From NCBI GenBank assembly GCA_017525905.1, contig JAFXSD010000076.1, positions 1-64,000 of the forward strand: a stretch of 64,000 bases of DNA, read 5' to 3'. Under the pieces are notes generated by a model. It did not search any database, was not told the DNA's origin, and was given only the letters and a program-made list of their open reading frames with translations. Position numbers and translations under genes: made by a program. The first letter of the stretch is position 1; every line of letters begins with the position of its first letter. This document shows positions 54,037 to 62,200 of this stretch, piece by piece. Source of the stretch: Elusimicrobiota bacterium (GTDB lineage: Bacteria > Elusimicrobiota > Endomicrobiia > Endomicrobiales > Endomicrobiaceae).

Positions 54037-55272
54037 ATGAAAAGAAATGTTTTAGTTATCGGGGCCGGAGCCGTAGCACATGTGGTTTGTCATAAACTGG
54101 CACAAAACAACGATGTTTTCGGGAAACTCTTCATAGGTTCCAGAACATTGAAAAGTTGTGATGCCATATTGGAAAGTATTAAAAGAAAAAAGAATTATAA
54201 AAATCCTGATAATGAATTTTCATCCAAGCAAATAGATGTTTTTGATGTTCCCGCCTTAATAGCATTAATAAAAGATTTGAATATTACAATCGTTATAAAC
54301 GTTGCAAGTGCATTTTGTAATATGTCTATTTTGGAAGCCTGCATCCAAACCGGAGCTGCTTATATAGATACCGCAATCCATGAAGATCCTACAAAAGTTT
54401 GTGAGAATCCCCCGTGGTATGCGAATTATGAATGGAAAAGAAAAGACAGATGCTCTGAAAAGAAAGTTACCGCAATTCTCGGTTGCGGTTTTGATCCGGG
54501 AGTAGTAAATGCCTATTGTGCATTGGCGGTAAAACATCATTTTGATAAAATAGCCACAATAGATATTATGGATGTAAATGCAGGAAGTCACGGAAAATAT
54601 TTTGCCACAAACTTTGATCCTGAAATAAATTTTAGAGAATTTCATAAAGTATGGACCTGGATAGATAATCAATGGGTAGAAAAACCGGTTCATGCGGATA
54701 AACTTGTATATGATTTTCCTGTTGTCGGTTCTCAACCTGTCTATTTGACCGGACATGACGAACTTCATTCTCTTTCAAAAAATATTAAAGCAAAATCCAT
54801 AAGATTTTGGATGGGATTCAGCGACCACTACATAAATGTATTTACGGTATTAAAAAATATCGGTTTATTGTCGGAAAAGCCTGTAAAGACAGCTGAAGGA
54901 TTGGAAGTCGTTCCATTAAAAGTTGTTAAAGCTTGTCTTCCCAACCCGAAAAGTTTGGCTCCGAATTATACCGGAAAAACTTGTATAGGTTGTTTAATTA
55001 AAGGTAAAAAAGATAAGAAGAATAAAGAATTATTTATTTATAATATTTGCGATCATAAAGATTGTTATAACGAAGTTGAAGCTCAAGCTATAAGTTATAC
55101 GGCAGGAGTTCCGCCGGTAGTTGCGGCAATGCTTATAGCTAACGGAACTTGGGATGTTCATACGATGGTGAATGTAGAAGAATTAGATCCGGATCCGTTT
55201 ATAGAATTATTGGGTAAAAACGGATTATCGACCGCAGTATTGGAAAATACGCCGTCTAAAAAGTTTATTTAA
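54037..55272 (+). CDS. Carboxynorspermidine/carboxyspermidine dehydrogenase (saccharopine dehydrogenase-like)
   Basis: The 411-residue enzyme condenses aspartate semialdehyde with putrescine or diaminopropane and reduces the imine with NADPH. The dinucleotide loop is VLVIGAGAVAHVVCHKLAQ (residues 5-23). ILGCGFDPGVVNAYC and SYTAGVPPVVAAMLIANGTW match the family. The ATG at 54037 has GGAGG at a normal distance; a GTG three codons earlier is too close to it. It lies 16 bases after nspC. This route replaces S-adenosylmethionine-dependent spermidine synthase. Confidence 0.93.
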   Translation: MKRNVLVIGAGAVAHVVCHKLAQNNDVFGKLFIGSRTLKSCDAILESIKRKKNYKNPDNEFSSKQIDVFDVPALIALIKDLNITIVINVASAFCNMSILEACIQTGAAYIDTAIHEDPTKVCENPPWYANYEWKRKDRCSEKKVTAILGCGFDPGVVNAYCALAVKHHFDKIATIDIMDVNAGSHGKYFATNFDPEINFREFHKVWTWIDNQWVEKPVHADKLVYDFPVVGSQPVYLTGHDELHSLSKNIKAKSIRFWMGFSDHYINVFTVLKNIGLLSEKPVKTAEGLEVVPLKVVKACLPNPKSLAPNYTGKTCIGCLIKGKKDKKNKELFIYNICDHKDCYNEVEAQAISYTAGVPPVVAAMLIANGTWDVHTMVNVEELDPDPFIELLGKNGLSTAVLENTPSKKFI

Positions 55273-55324
55273 CATAAAAAATTTAGTAAAATTTTCAAGC
55301 AGCTTATAAGCTCAAAAGGAACCT

Positions 55325-56782
55325 ATGGATAAACACAGTAAAGTACCAATTTTTGACACACTTTTAGGACATGCAAAAAGAAATGTTACTTCATTTCATA
55401 CACCGGGTCACAAAAACGGTAAAGGGATAGATCCTGTTTTGAAAGAAGTAACCGGCGATGGACTTTATAAGTTCGATGTAACAGTATTTGATGAAGTAGA
55501 TTCTCTGCACGATCCGGTAGGACCGATAAAAAAAGCAGAAGAATTGATGGCCGAAGCTTACGGAGTAAAGCATTCGTTATTTTTGGTTAACGGGACATCC
55601 GTGGGAAATATTGCAATGTTTTTATCCGCTTGTGATCCCGGAGACTCGATTATAGTTTCAAGAAGTTCTCATAAATCAATAATGGGCGGTATTATTCTTT
55701 CGGGAGTTTGGCCTATTTGGTTACAACCTACAATAGATCAAAATTTGGATATAATTTTTAATTCAACTTATGAGGAAATTAAAAATGCTCTTGAAATGTA
55801 TCCTGAAGCAAGAGCGGTATTTCTTACAAGCCCTACATATAACGGAGTGGCAACGGAAGTTAAAAAAATTGCCGATTTATGTCACAGAAAAGGAAAGATT
55901 TTGTTGGTTGACGAAGCTCATGGTCCGCATTTAAAATTTAACGACAAATTACCGATGTCTGCCGTTGATGCAGGAGCCGATTTATGTGTTCAATCAACAC
56001 ACAAAATTCTTTCGGCACTTTCTCAAGGTTCTGTTCTTCATCATAATTCTAAGCTTGTTGATATCAACAGAGTGAAAAAAATAGTTTCAATGTTACAAAC
56101 AACAAGCCCTCAATATTTAACTCTTGCAAGTATAGATTTAGCAAGAAGACAAGCCGTTTTACACGGAAAAGAAATGTTTGATAAAGTTATTGAAGCGGCA
56201 GAATGGGCAAGAAAAGAAATAAATGAAAAAATTCCCAATATGAGATGTTTAACAAAGGCCGATATTAAAGACAGAAATTTTGATTTGGACTTAACAAAAA
56301 TTACAATAAATGTTACAAAAACAGGTCTTTCGGGGTATGAGGTAGATTCTATACTTGCAAAAGAATACAATATTCAAGTTGATTGTTCGGATACATTTAA
56401 TCTTATTGCAATTATGGGCATAGGCTCGGATATGAACGATGTTCAAAAACTTGTAGCAGCATTAAAAGATATAAGCAAGAAATATAAAGGAACTCAAAAA
56501 AATTGGATTTTAAAAATTCCTTCTCTTGCAACTGAAATGGTTATGACACCGAGAGAAGTATTTTTATCTCACGATATAAAAAAGATTCCATTGGCAAAAT
56601 CGGTAGGTCATGTTTCCGCACAAGTATTAACCCCCTATCCGCCGGGTATTCCGGTTGTTATACCTGGAGAAAGAATATCAAAAGAAATTTGTGATTATTT
56701 AGTTGAAATGGCATCCAAAGGTATAAGAATAAGCGGACAAGAAGGCGATATTTTAAAGATGGTAAAAGTGTTTGCAAATTAA
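55325..56782 (+). CDS. Orn/Lys/Arg decarboxylase (aspartate aminotransferase fold)
   Basis: The 485-residue PLP enzyme has the cofactor lysine in QSTHKILSALSQGSVLH (about residue 224). HTPGHKNGKGIDP, NGTSVGNIAMFLSACDPGD and VDEAHGPHLKF are group III features of the shorter, SpeA/YaaO-like decarboxylases. The C-terminal domain carries LTPYPPGIPVVIPGE. The substrate (arginine, ornithine or lysine) cannot be read. Its position after the carboxyspermidine genes suggests it makes the diamine or agmatine precursor. GGAACC near the start is a fair ribosome site. Confidence 0.92.
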   Translation: MDKHSKVPIFDTLLGHAKRNVTSFHTPGHKNGKGIDPVLKEVTGDGLYKFDVTVFDEVDSLHDPVGPIKKAEELMAEAYGVKHSLFLVNGTSVGNIAMFLSACDPGDSIIVSRSSHKSIMGGIILSGVWPIWLQPTIDQNLDIIFNSTYEEIKNALEMYPEARAVFLTSPTYNGVATEVKKIADLCHRKGKILLVDEAHGPHLKFNDKLPMSAVDAGADLCVQSTHKILSALSQGSVLHHNSKLVDINRVKKIVSMLQTTSPQYLTLASIDLARRQAVLHGKEMFDKVIEAAEWARKEINEKIPNMRCLTKADIKDRNFDLDLTKITINVTKTGLSGYEVDSILAKEYNIQVDCSDTFNLIAIMGIGSDMNDVQKLVAALKDISKKYKGTQKNWILKIPSLATEMVMTPREVFLSHDIKKIPLAKSVGHVSAQVLTPYPPGIPVVIPGERISKEICDYLVEMASKGIRISGQEGDILKMVKVFAN

Positions 56783-56803
56783 AAAAACATATGGAGATTA
56801 AAA

Positions 56804-57151
56804 ATGAACAAAAAGTTATTAGCACAGTTTAAAAAGACTCTAACTCAAAAAAAAGCATCCATAACAAACAAACTTAACTCGAAAAAAATTAACGAAAATG
56901 AAATTGAAACCGGTGGAGATGAAATAGATACCGCTACACAAAGTACGGAAAGAGAAATGCAGTTTGAACTCGGCGGTATCGATACAAGAATGATGCAAGA
57001 TATCGACAATGCTTTAGCAAAAATAGAAAAAAACACTTTTGGAAAATGTGAATCTTGCGGAGAAGATATCGCTCAAGCAAGACTTGAAGCAATACCTTGG
57101 GGCAGATATTGTAAAAAATGCCAAGAAGAAGCAGAAAAGAATTCAAAATAA
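56804..57151 (+). CDS. DksA/TraR family zinc-finger protein
   Basis: The 115-residue protein has an N-terminal coiled coil with conserved [17 protein letters not shown] (about residues 46-62). A C4 zinc finger [20 protein letters not shown] closes with YCKKCQEE. DksA-type proteins bind the RNA polymerase secondary channel and tune transcription, often with ppGpp; some family members are general stress or sporulation proteins. The DxxDxA coiled-coil tip motif of true DksA is not evident. It lies 21 bases after the decarboxylase. Confidence 0.87.
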   Translation: MNKKLLAQFKKTLTQKKASITNKLNSKKINENEIETGGDEIDTATQSTEREMQFELGGIDTRMMQDIDNALAKIEKNTFGKCESCGEDIAQARLEAIPWGRYCKKCQEEAEKNSK

Positions 57152-57170
57152 TCCGTGGAGATTTTGCAAA

Positions 57171-57512
57171 ATGAGATTTGTATTAAGTTCAAAAATTTTT
57201 AGAGCAACAGTAACGGAAGCCAACCTTGAATATCAGGGAAGTATTACAATAGATTCCGACTTGATAGATAAAGCGGGGTTGTGGGTCGGAGAAAAAGTTT
57301 TGGTTGTAAGCAATACTTCCGGTGCAAGGCTTGAAACATATGTTATTCCCGGAAAAGCGGGTTCAGGAACTATTTGCATGAATGGTGCGGCAGCCCATTT
57401 AATAAAAAAAGGTGAAATTGTTATTATAATGGGATTTGAACTATCCGACAGGCCGATAAATGCGAAATTTGTTTTCGTTGATGAAAACAACAAGTGCATA
57501 AAGCAACTATAA
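57171..57512 (+). CDS. panD: Aspartate 1-decarboxylase (pyruvoyl enzyme)
   Basis: The 113-residue proenzyme self-cleaves at Gly-Ser in [17 protein letters not shown] (Gly24-Ser25), generating the pyruvoyl cofactor. It converts aspartate to beta-alanine for pantothenate and CoA. Arg54-like (SGARLETYV) and [17 protein letters not shown] are family motifs. The start is 57171-57173, with GTGGAG upstream; the frame is open earlier but would overlap the zinc-finger gene. It is 19 bases after the DksA-like gene. The coaB and coaC steps of the same pathway lie at 17784-18994. Confidence 0.92.
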   Translation: MRFVLSSKIFRATVTEANLEYQGSITIDSDLIDKAGLWVGEKVLVVSNTSGARLETYVIPGKAGSGTICMNGAAAHLIKKGEIVIIMGFELSDRPINAKFVFVDENNKCIKQL

Positions 57513-57533
57513 AAAGGTTTAGGTTTATATAAA

Positions 57534-58478
57534 ATGACGGACGATTTATTGCAGGCTTATTTTAAACAGTTAAAAACTATAAAACCGGCAACAAAAGAAG
57601 AAGTTGAGAAACTTTGGATAAAAGCAAAAAAAGGTAATAAAAAAGCAATTAAAAGATTAGTTGAGCTTAATTATTGTTTGGTTATTCCCATAGCGAAAAG
57701 ATTTACAAAAAGAGGTGTAGATTTAATGGATCTCATCTCGGACGGCAATATAGGATTAATTAAAGCAGTTGAGAAATTCGAACCTTCAAAAAATATTAGA
57801 TTTTCAACTTATGCAACTTATTGGATAGAACAATTCATAAGAAAATCAATTGAAGATAATTCCAAAACTATTAGAATACCGTCTTATATGTACGATATCA
57901 TAAATAAATGGAAAAAGATGAGAAGTACATTGATGGCAAAATTGAATAAAGAGCCAACTGTTAAAGAAATAGCAAAGAAAATTAAAATTCCGTTGGAACA
58001 GGCAGAAGAAATAAATTCGACAATTTATTCAGTGGACAACATTTCTTCTTTAGATGTTGCAATGAGTGATGATTCCGACACACTAAAAAAAGATAACATT
58101 AAAGATACTTTAACAAAAACACCTGAAGCTATAACGGAAATTATAAGAAATGCACAAAATGTTCAAAAAGCAATAGATTGTTTACCGGAAAGAGAAGCGG
58201 AAATATTGAAAATGAGATTCGGTATAAACAACACACCGACTTATTCTTTGGATGAAATAGGTAAAAAATTTGATTTGTCGAGAGAAAGAGTAAGACAAAT
58301 CGAGTTAAAGGCTTTTCAAAGATTAAAAAGTATTTTTTTAAGATTAAAATATGCCGATCCTAAGGTTATAGATTCTTTGGTTTTAGATCAAAGAGGAACA
58401 CAATCGGACAGAAGACAAAACAGCAAGTATAATTTAAAAGAAAGAAGACAAAGTGACAGGAGAAAGGCATGGAGATAA
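57534..58478 (+). CDS. RNA polymerase sigma factor, sigma-70 family (group 2-like)
   Basis: The 314-residue sigma factor lacks region 1.1. Region 2 is DLMDLISDGNIGLIKAVEKF and FSTYATYWIEQFIRKSI (about residues 62-115). Region 3 has KEPTVKEIAKKIKIPLEQAE, and region 4 has YSLDEIGKKFDLSRERVRQI (about 240-259). Length and layout resemble RpoS or other nonessential group 2 factors rather than the housekeeping RpoD. The last 35 residues are an unusual basic tail with repeated QSDRR (TQSDRRQNSKYN and ERRQSDRRKAW). It overlaps apt by ten bases. Confidence 0.92.
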   Translation: MTDDLLQAYFKQLKTIKPATKEEVEKLWIKAKKGNKKAIKRLVELNYCLVIPIAKRFTKRGVDLMDLISDGNIGLIKAVEKFEPSKNIRFSTYATYWIEQFIRKSIEDNSKTIRIPSYMYDIINKWKKMRSTLMAKLNKEPTVKEIAKKIKIPLEQAEEINSTIYSVDNISSLDVAMSDDSDTLKKDNIKDTLTKTPEAITEIIRNAQNVQKAIDCLPEREAEILKMRFGINNTPTYSLDEIGKKFDLSRERVRQIELKAFQRLKSIFLRLKYADPKVIDSLVLDQRGTQSDRRQNSKYNLKERRQSDRRKAWR

Positions 58479-58993
58479 AAGAAGCTATTAAAAAAGCCGT
58501 TAGAGATATAGCGGATTTCCCGGTAAAAGGAGTTATATTTAAAGATATTACCCCTCTCCTTTCCGATATAAATTTATATAACAGCATAATAGATGAAATA
58601 GTTAACAAATACAAAGATAAAAATATAACAAAAGTTATCGGTTTGGAATCGAGAGGTTTTATTTTCGGTATTTCTATTGCACAAAAATTAAATGTTCCTT
58701 TCGTTCCTGTAAGAAAAAAAGGAAAATTACCTTACAAAACCATTTCGGCAACTTACAGTTTGGAATACGGAACGGCAACAGTTGAAATGCATATCGATGC
58801 ATTAAATGATAAAGATAATGTTCTTATAGTTGACGATTTACTTGCTACGGGCGGAACGGCTTGTGCTGCAATAGAATTAGTTAAAAAGATGAATGCAACC
58901 GTTGCAGCTTGTGCTTTTGTTATAGAGTTAACTTTTTTAAACGGGAAAGAACGTCTTAAAGATATAGAATATTCATCGATAGTACAATACTAA
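58469..58993 (+). CDS. apt: Adenine phosphoribosyltransferase
   Basis: The 174-residue salvage enzyme makes AMP from adenine and PRPP. DFPVKGVIFKDITPLL (about residues 17-32), GLESRGFIFG and VPVRKKGKLPYKT are Apt signatures. VLIVDDLLATGGTACAA (about 117-133) is the PRPP loop. Length is normal. It is the last gene of the nspC-to-apt run. Its TAA stop is the first part of a palindromic repeat (58992-59014). Confidence 0.96.
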   Translation: MEIKEAIKKAVRDIADFPVKGVIFKDITPLLSDINLYNSIIDEIVNKYKDKNITKVIGLESRGFIFGISIAQKLNVPFVPVRKKGKLPYKTISATYSLEYGTATVEMHIDALNDKDNVLIVDDLLATGGTACAAIELVKKMNATVAACAFVIELTFLNGKERLKDIEYSSIVQY

Positions 58994-59129
58994 AATTTTG
59001 CAAAGCAAAATTTTGAAGTATAGAAGATTGGAGGGATAGAGGAATAGAGAATACTTAATGACAATTGGTAATTAATATAAAATTGTACAATTTCCATATC
59101 TCTATACATCCATACATCTATTCTTCTGT
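58992..59129. repeat. Composite intergenic repeat, apt to tRNA-Arg
   Basis: Palindrome AAAATTTTGC-AAA-GCAAAATTTT (58992-59014) is followed by GAAGTATAGAAGATTGGAGG and GATAGAGGAATAGAG. After an AATTGGTAATTAATATAAAA spacer, the inverted module ATCTCTATACATCCATACAT ends near the tRNA. It is the clearest full-length copy with both inverted halves. Confidence 0.82.
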
Positions 59130-59136
59130 AGTTTAT

Positions 59137-59210
59137 GCCCTGATAGCTCAACTGGATAGAGCAGATCCGTCCTAAGGATAAGGTTGGAGGTTCAACTCCT
59201 CTTCAGGGCG
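59137..59210 (+). tRNA. tRNA-Arg(CCU)
   Basis: The 74-base gene folds with acceptor GCCCTGA/TCAGGGC, D arm GCTC/GAGC and T arm GGAGG-TTCAACT-CCTCT. The anticodon loop GTCCTAA gives CCU (codon AGG). The anticodon stem has a G27-A43 mismatch at its base. CCA is not encoded. It borders a phage-like gene, and tRNA 3' ends are common integration sites. Confidence 0.93.
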
Positions 59211-62200
59211 TTTTCTATATGGCAAAACCCAAAACCAAAAACACCGTCCAAAAACTAAAAATACTATGATTTTACAATATATTTTTAACCCGTACCAACC
59301 GTTCTCAACCTTTACGAACCGCCAAAGAATTTACCCAAATTTTACCCAAATCACAACTATATTATTTTAATTACATTATTATATTGTTCTACTTCTTTAA
59401 TTATTCTAAGTTCTATTTTCTGTATTTCTTTCTTAATTCTCTCTTGCTCATCTAAACTTAAATCATTCTTGTTTTCATTAAGCACTTTAGCACGTTTATT
59501 ATGTTCTTGTAAAATCTTAGAAATTTTATCTGTATAAGGCTTTGACATTCTCAAATAAGTCAACTCTTTCGAAGATAACTCAAAGCCTTGTTTTTTAGCC
59601 GAATATAACTCATCCGTCCATTTTTTGTTATCATAAAAATCTTGAATCAATCTGCCGGAGGCAAAATAAGAAAGATTTCTAAAAGTATTTATCGACGCGT
59701 CAAAATTGTCTTTTTTATTCATATCCGAAGAATACAAAACTCTTTCGGCACCTCTAATAAACATTTTTCCCATCTGTCCAAAAGTTTGATCCAAAGCATA
59801 ATCTATTCTCATGGGAGACACACCCAACTTTCCGCCTATATATTTAGCGGTTTCAGAAGTTCTGTTATTAAATCTATACTTATTAGGTAATCTTCTAATA
59901 GCCATAGGTTCTATATCTTGCAAATCCGGGAAAATTCTTTTACCTGCAACAAGTCCAAACACAGGAACAGCCGGCTGAGGAAGCCACGAAATAAATTGTC
60001 TCGAAGCACCATCAAACCCGTCTTCAGCAACCTTTGCAGCCGTAACAGCAAAGTTAAACTGATCAGGCACAACATCGGTCAAAACCTGCACCATATCCGA
60101 AAGTTTATATTTTGCATTATATTTAGCGTTTGCATAAAGCATAGCACCAAACACTCCTAAACTTGCAAAAACATTATCTACCGGAATTCTTATAAAATCA
60201 TCTTCCTTGCCTGTAGAAACATACAAATATCTCGTCAACATTTCCGGCATAATTTGCAAAAATTGCATTCTATTATACTCATCATCCGTATTATCTAATT
60301 TTCTGCGTGCAAGTTCGAAAGCTGCTAACGAAATTAATCCCAACGTAAACAAAAATTTCTTTAAAGTTTTAGGATTAGAAATACTTCTTAGATATATTTT
60401 CCCAACCTGCAACGTCGCATTTAAAAATGAATTTACTTTAATACCGCTTTTTAACAATACACTGTTAAACCACCTACCAAAATCACCAAAGGCTCCGGTA
60501 ATTTCTTCAGCAGCTCTACTGGCAGTTTTCATATCCGCCCCGGCGATTCTCATTCTAACATACTCTGCTCTTCTTGCCAAACTCTCACTAAAAGAAGACG
60601 GTGCCCCTAACACTTTTTCAACCGCTCCTAAAAATTTTTGTCCGTTACTTTCCCCTAAAGCTTTTCCCATTTCTAACGGACTAACAATATCCAAATTTCC
60701 CAACATAGTATTAGTATCACCACCAAACAAATTATCATACTCTCTTACATAAGGTTTAGCTTGTTTATTTGTAAGAATCTGTAAACTACTTATTATAGGT
60801 ATATATCCTGTTTTACTACTAACAAAAGCGGTAGCCTGATCTCTCAAGAAATTGGCAGCAGCAAACTTCCAACTTAATCCGGTAGTCAACTTTGTAAACA
60901 ACCTATTACTTGTTAAAGCCATTTTTAATAACCCATCACTAAGCCCCATATCAAACAACTCTTTAACAGTATTATAAATATTTATATCTTTAATTTTTAC
61001 AGCCACTTTTTTGTTTTTTATTCTTCCAACAAACACATCATTTGCATGTTCCATTCCATTACTATACGGAACCACTTGCATAAATTCATGCAAATGCGGT
61101 GCCATTTGCACCAATTTATTTATAACTATATATTTGTAAGCTTCTCTATAAGCCGAAGCCATAAACCTTACGGAAGACACTACAGGGCTTATAATAGCCA
61201 ATTCGCTTCCTTTGATTCTTTTTAAATTCTTTAACGGCTGGCTAACACCTTTATATTTAACAACAGTGTTTCCGGCAAGCTTTGTAACAGAACTAAAAAA
61301 GTTATTTTTATCGTCAGCATAAATCTCATCATACACATTTCTGCTAAACGGAGCATACCCGTAATTATCCAAAAACTCTTTAAAAACTTCATCCGTTATC
61401 ACTCCGGAATTATGCAATGTTTCAAGAGTTGCATTATGCAACTTATCATAAATTTCTGCCAAATTTTGGTTTATATCAGTATCTAACTCTTTAAAAGCGG
61501 TTTCTATATCTTGCCTGTTCCTGCCATTATTTTTTAGTATTGTATCAATTTTGTCGTATTCTTCTTTTACATTAGCATACAAAGCAATATAATCTTTCCA
61601 CTCATCAAACTTAGCTTTATTATTCTTATCAGCTTCAAATTCCTTTCTCGCTTGTTCAACTTTTAGTTTTAACCTACTCAATGTAACTTCATAATCGTCA
61701 AGTTTTCTATACCAACTTACAAACCGTCTTGTAACCAAATACTCATCAAAATTACTATTAGTTTTTACAACTTTCTTTAAAAAAGTCCGCCAATTGTCCC
61801 CAATATTTACTTCTTGTGCATTTCCGTCTTTATCTAAAATATAAAACATGCCGTCTTCATTATGCAAGTTCGCCCCGATAACACTACCCAAAATTTTTCT
61901 ATATCCCTTAGCGGTTAAATATAAATCATTATCCATCCATTTTAAAATCGCGTCGCTATCAAATATTGTTCTATCCAAAAACACCCAAAACGGAATTTCG
62001 TTTTTATTTTTCACTATCAACGGCTTATCATACAAAGTAGCAGAAACTTTTTCTATTGCCGTCATACCCTCATAATCCACAATAATCTGCCTTGCCGAAA
62101 CATACAAATCTTGCAACGGTGGATATTTCTGCATAACATAAGTAAACGCTTCATAAAAATTCTTTTTTACAAAAGTAGGATCAACAATTGCCATCTGTAT

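Noticed and set aside
59211-59356. Remnant of an integrase C-terminus read on the minus strand (LGKIWVNSLAVRKG)
   Set aside because: The frame is about 15 residues long with stops on both sides and no diagnostic catalytic residue; kept only as part of a possible attachment region.
60207-60752. Long antisense open frame inside the giant phage-type gene
   Set aside because: It is a shadow of the minus-strand gene in AT-rich DNA, with no ribosome site and no coherent domain.
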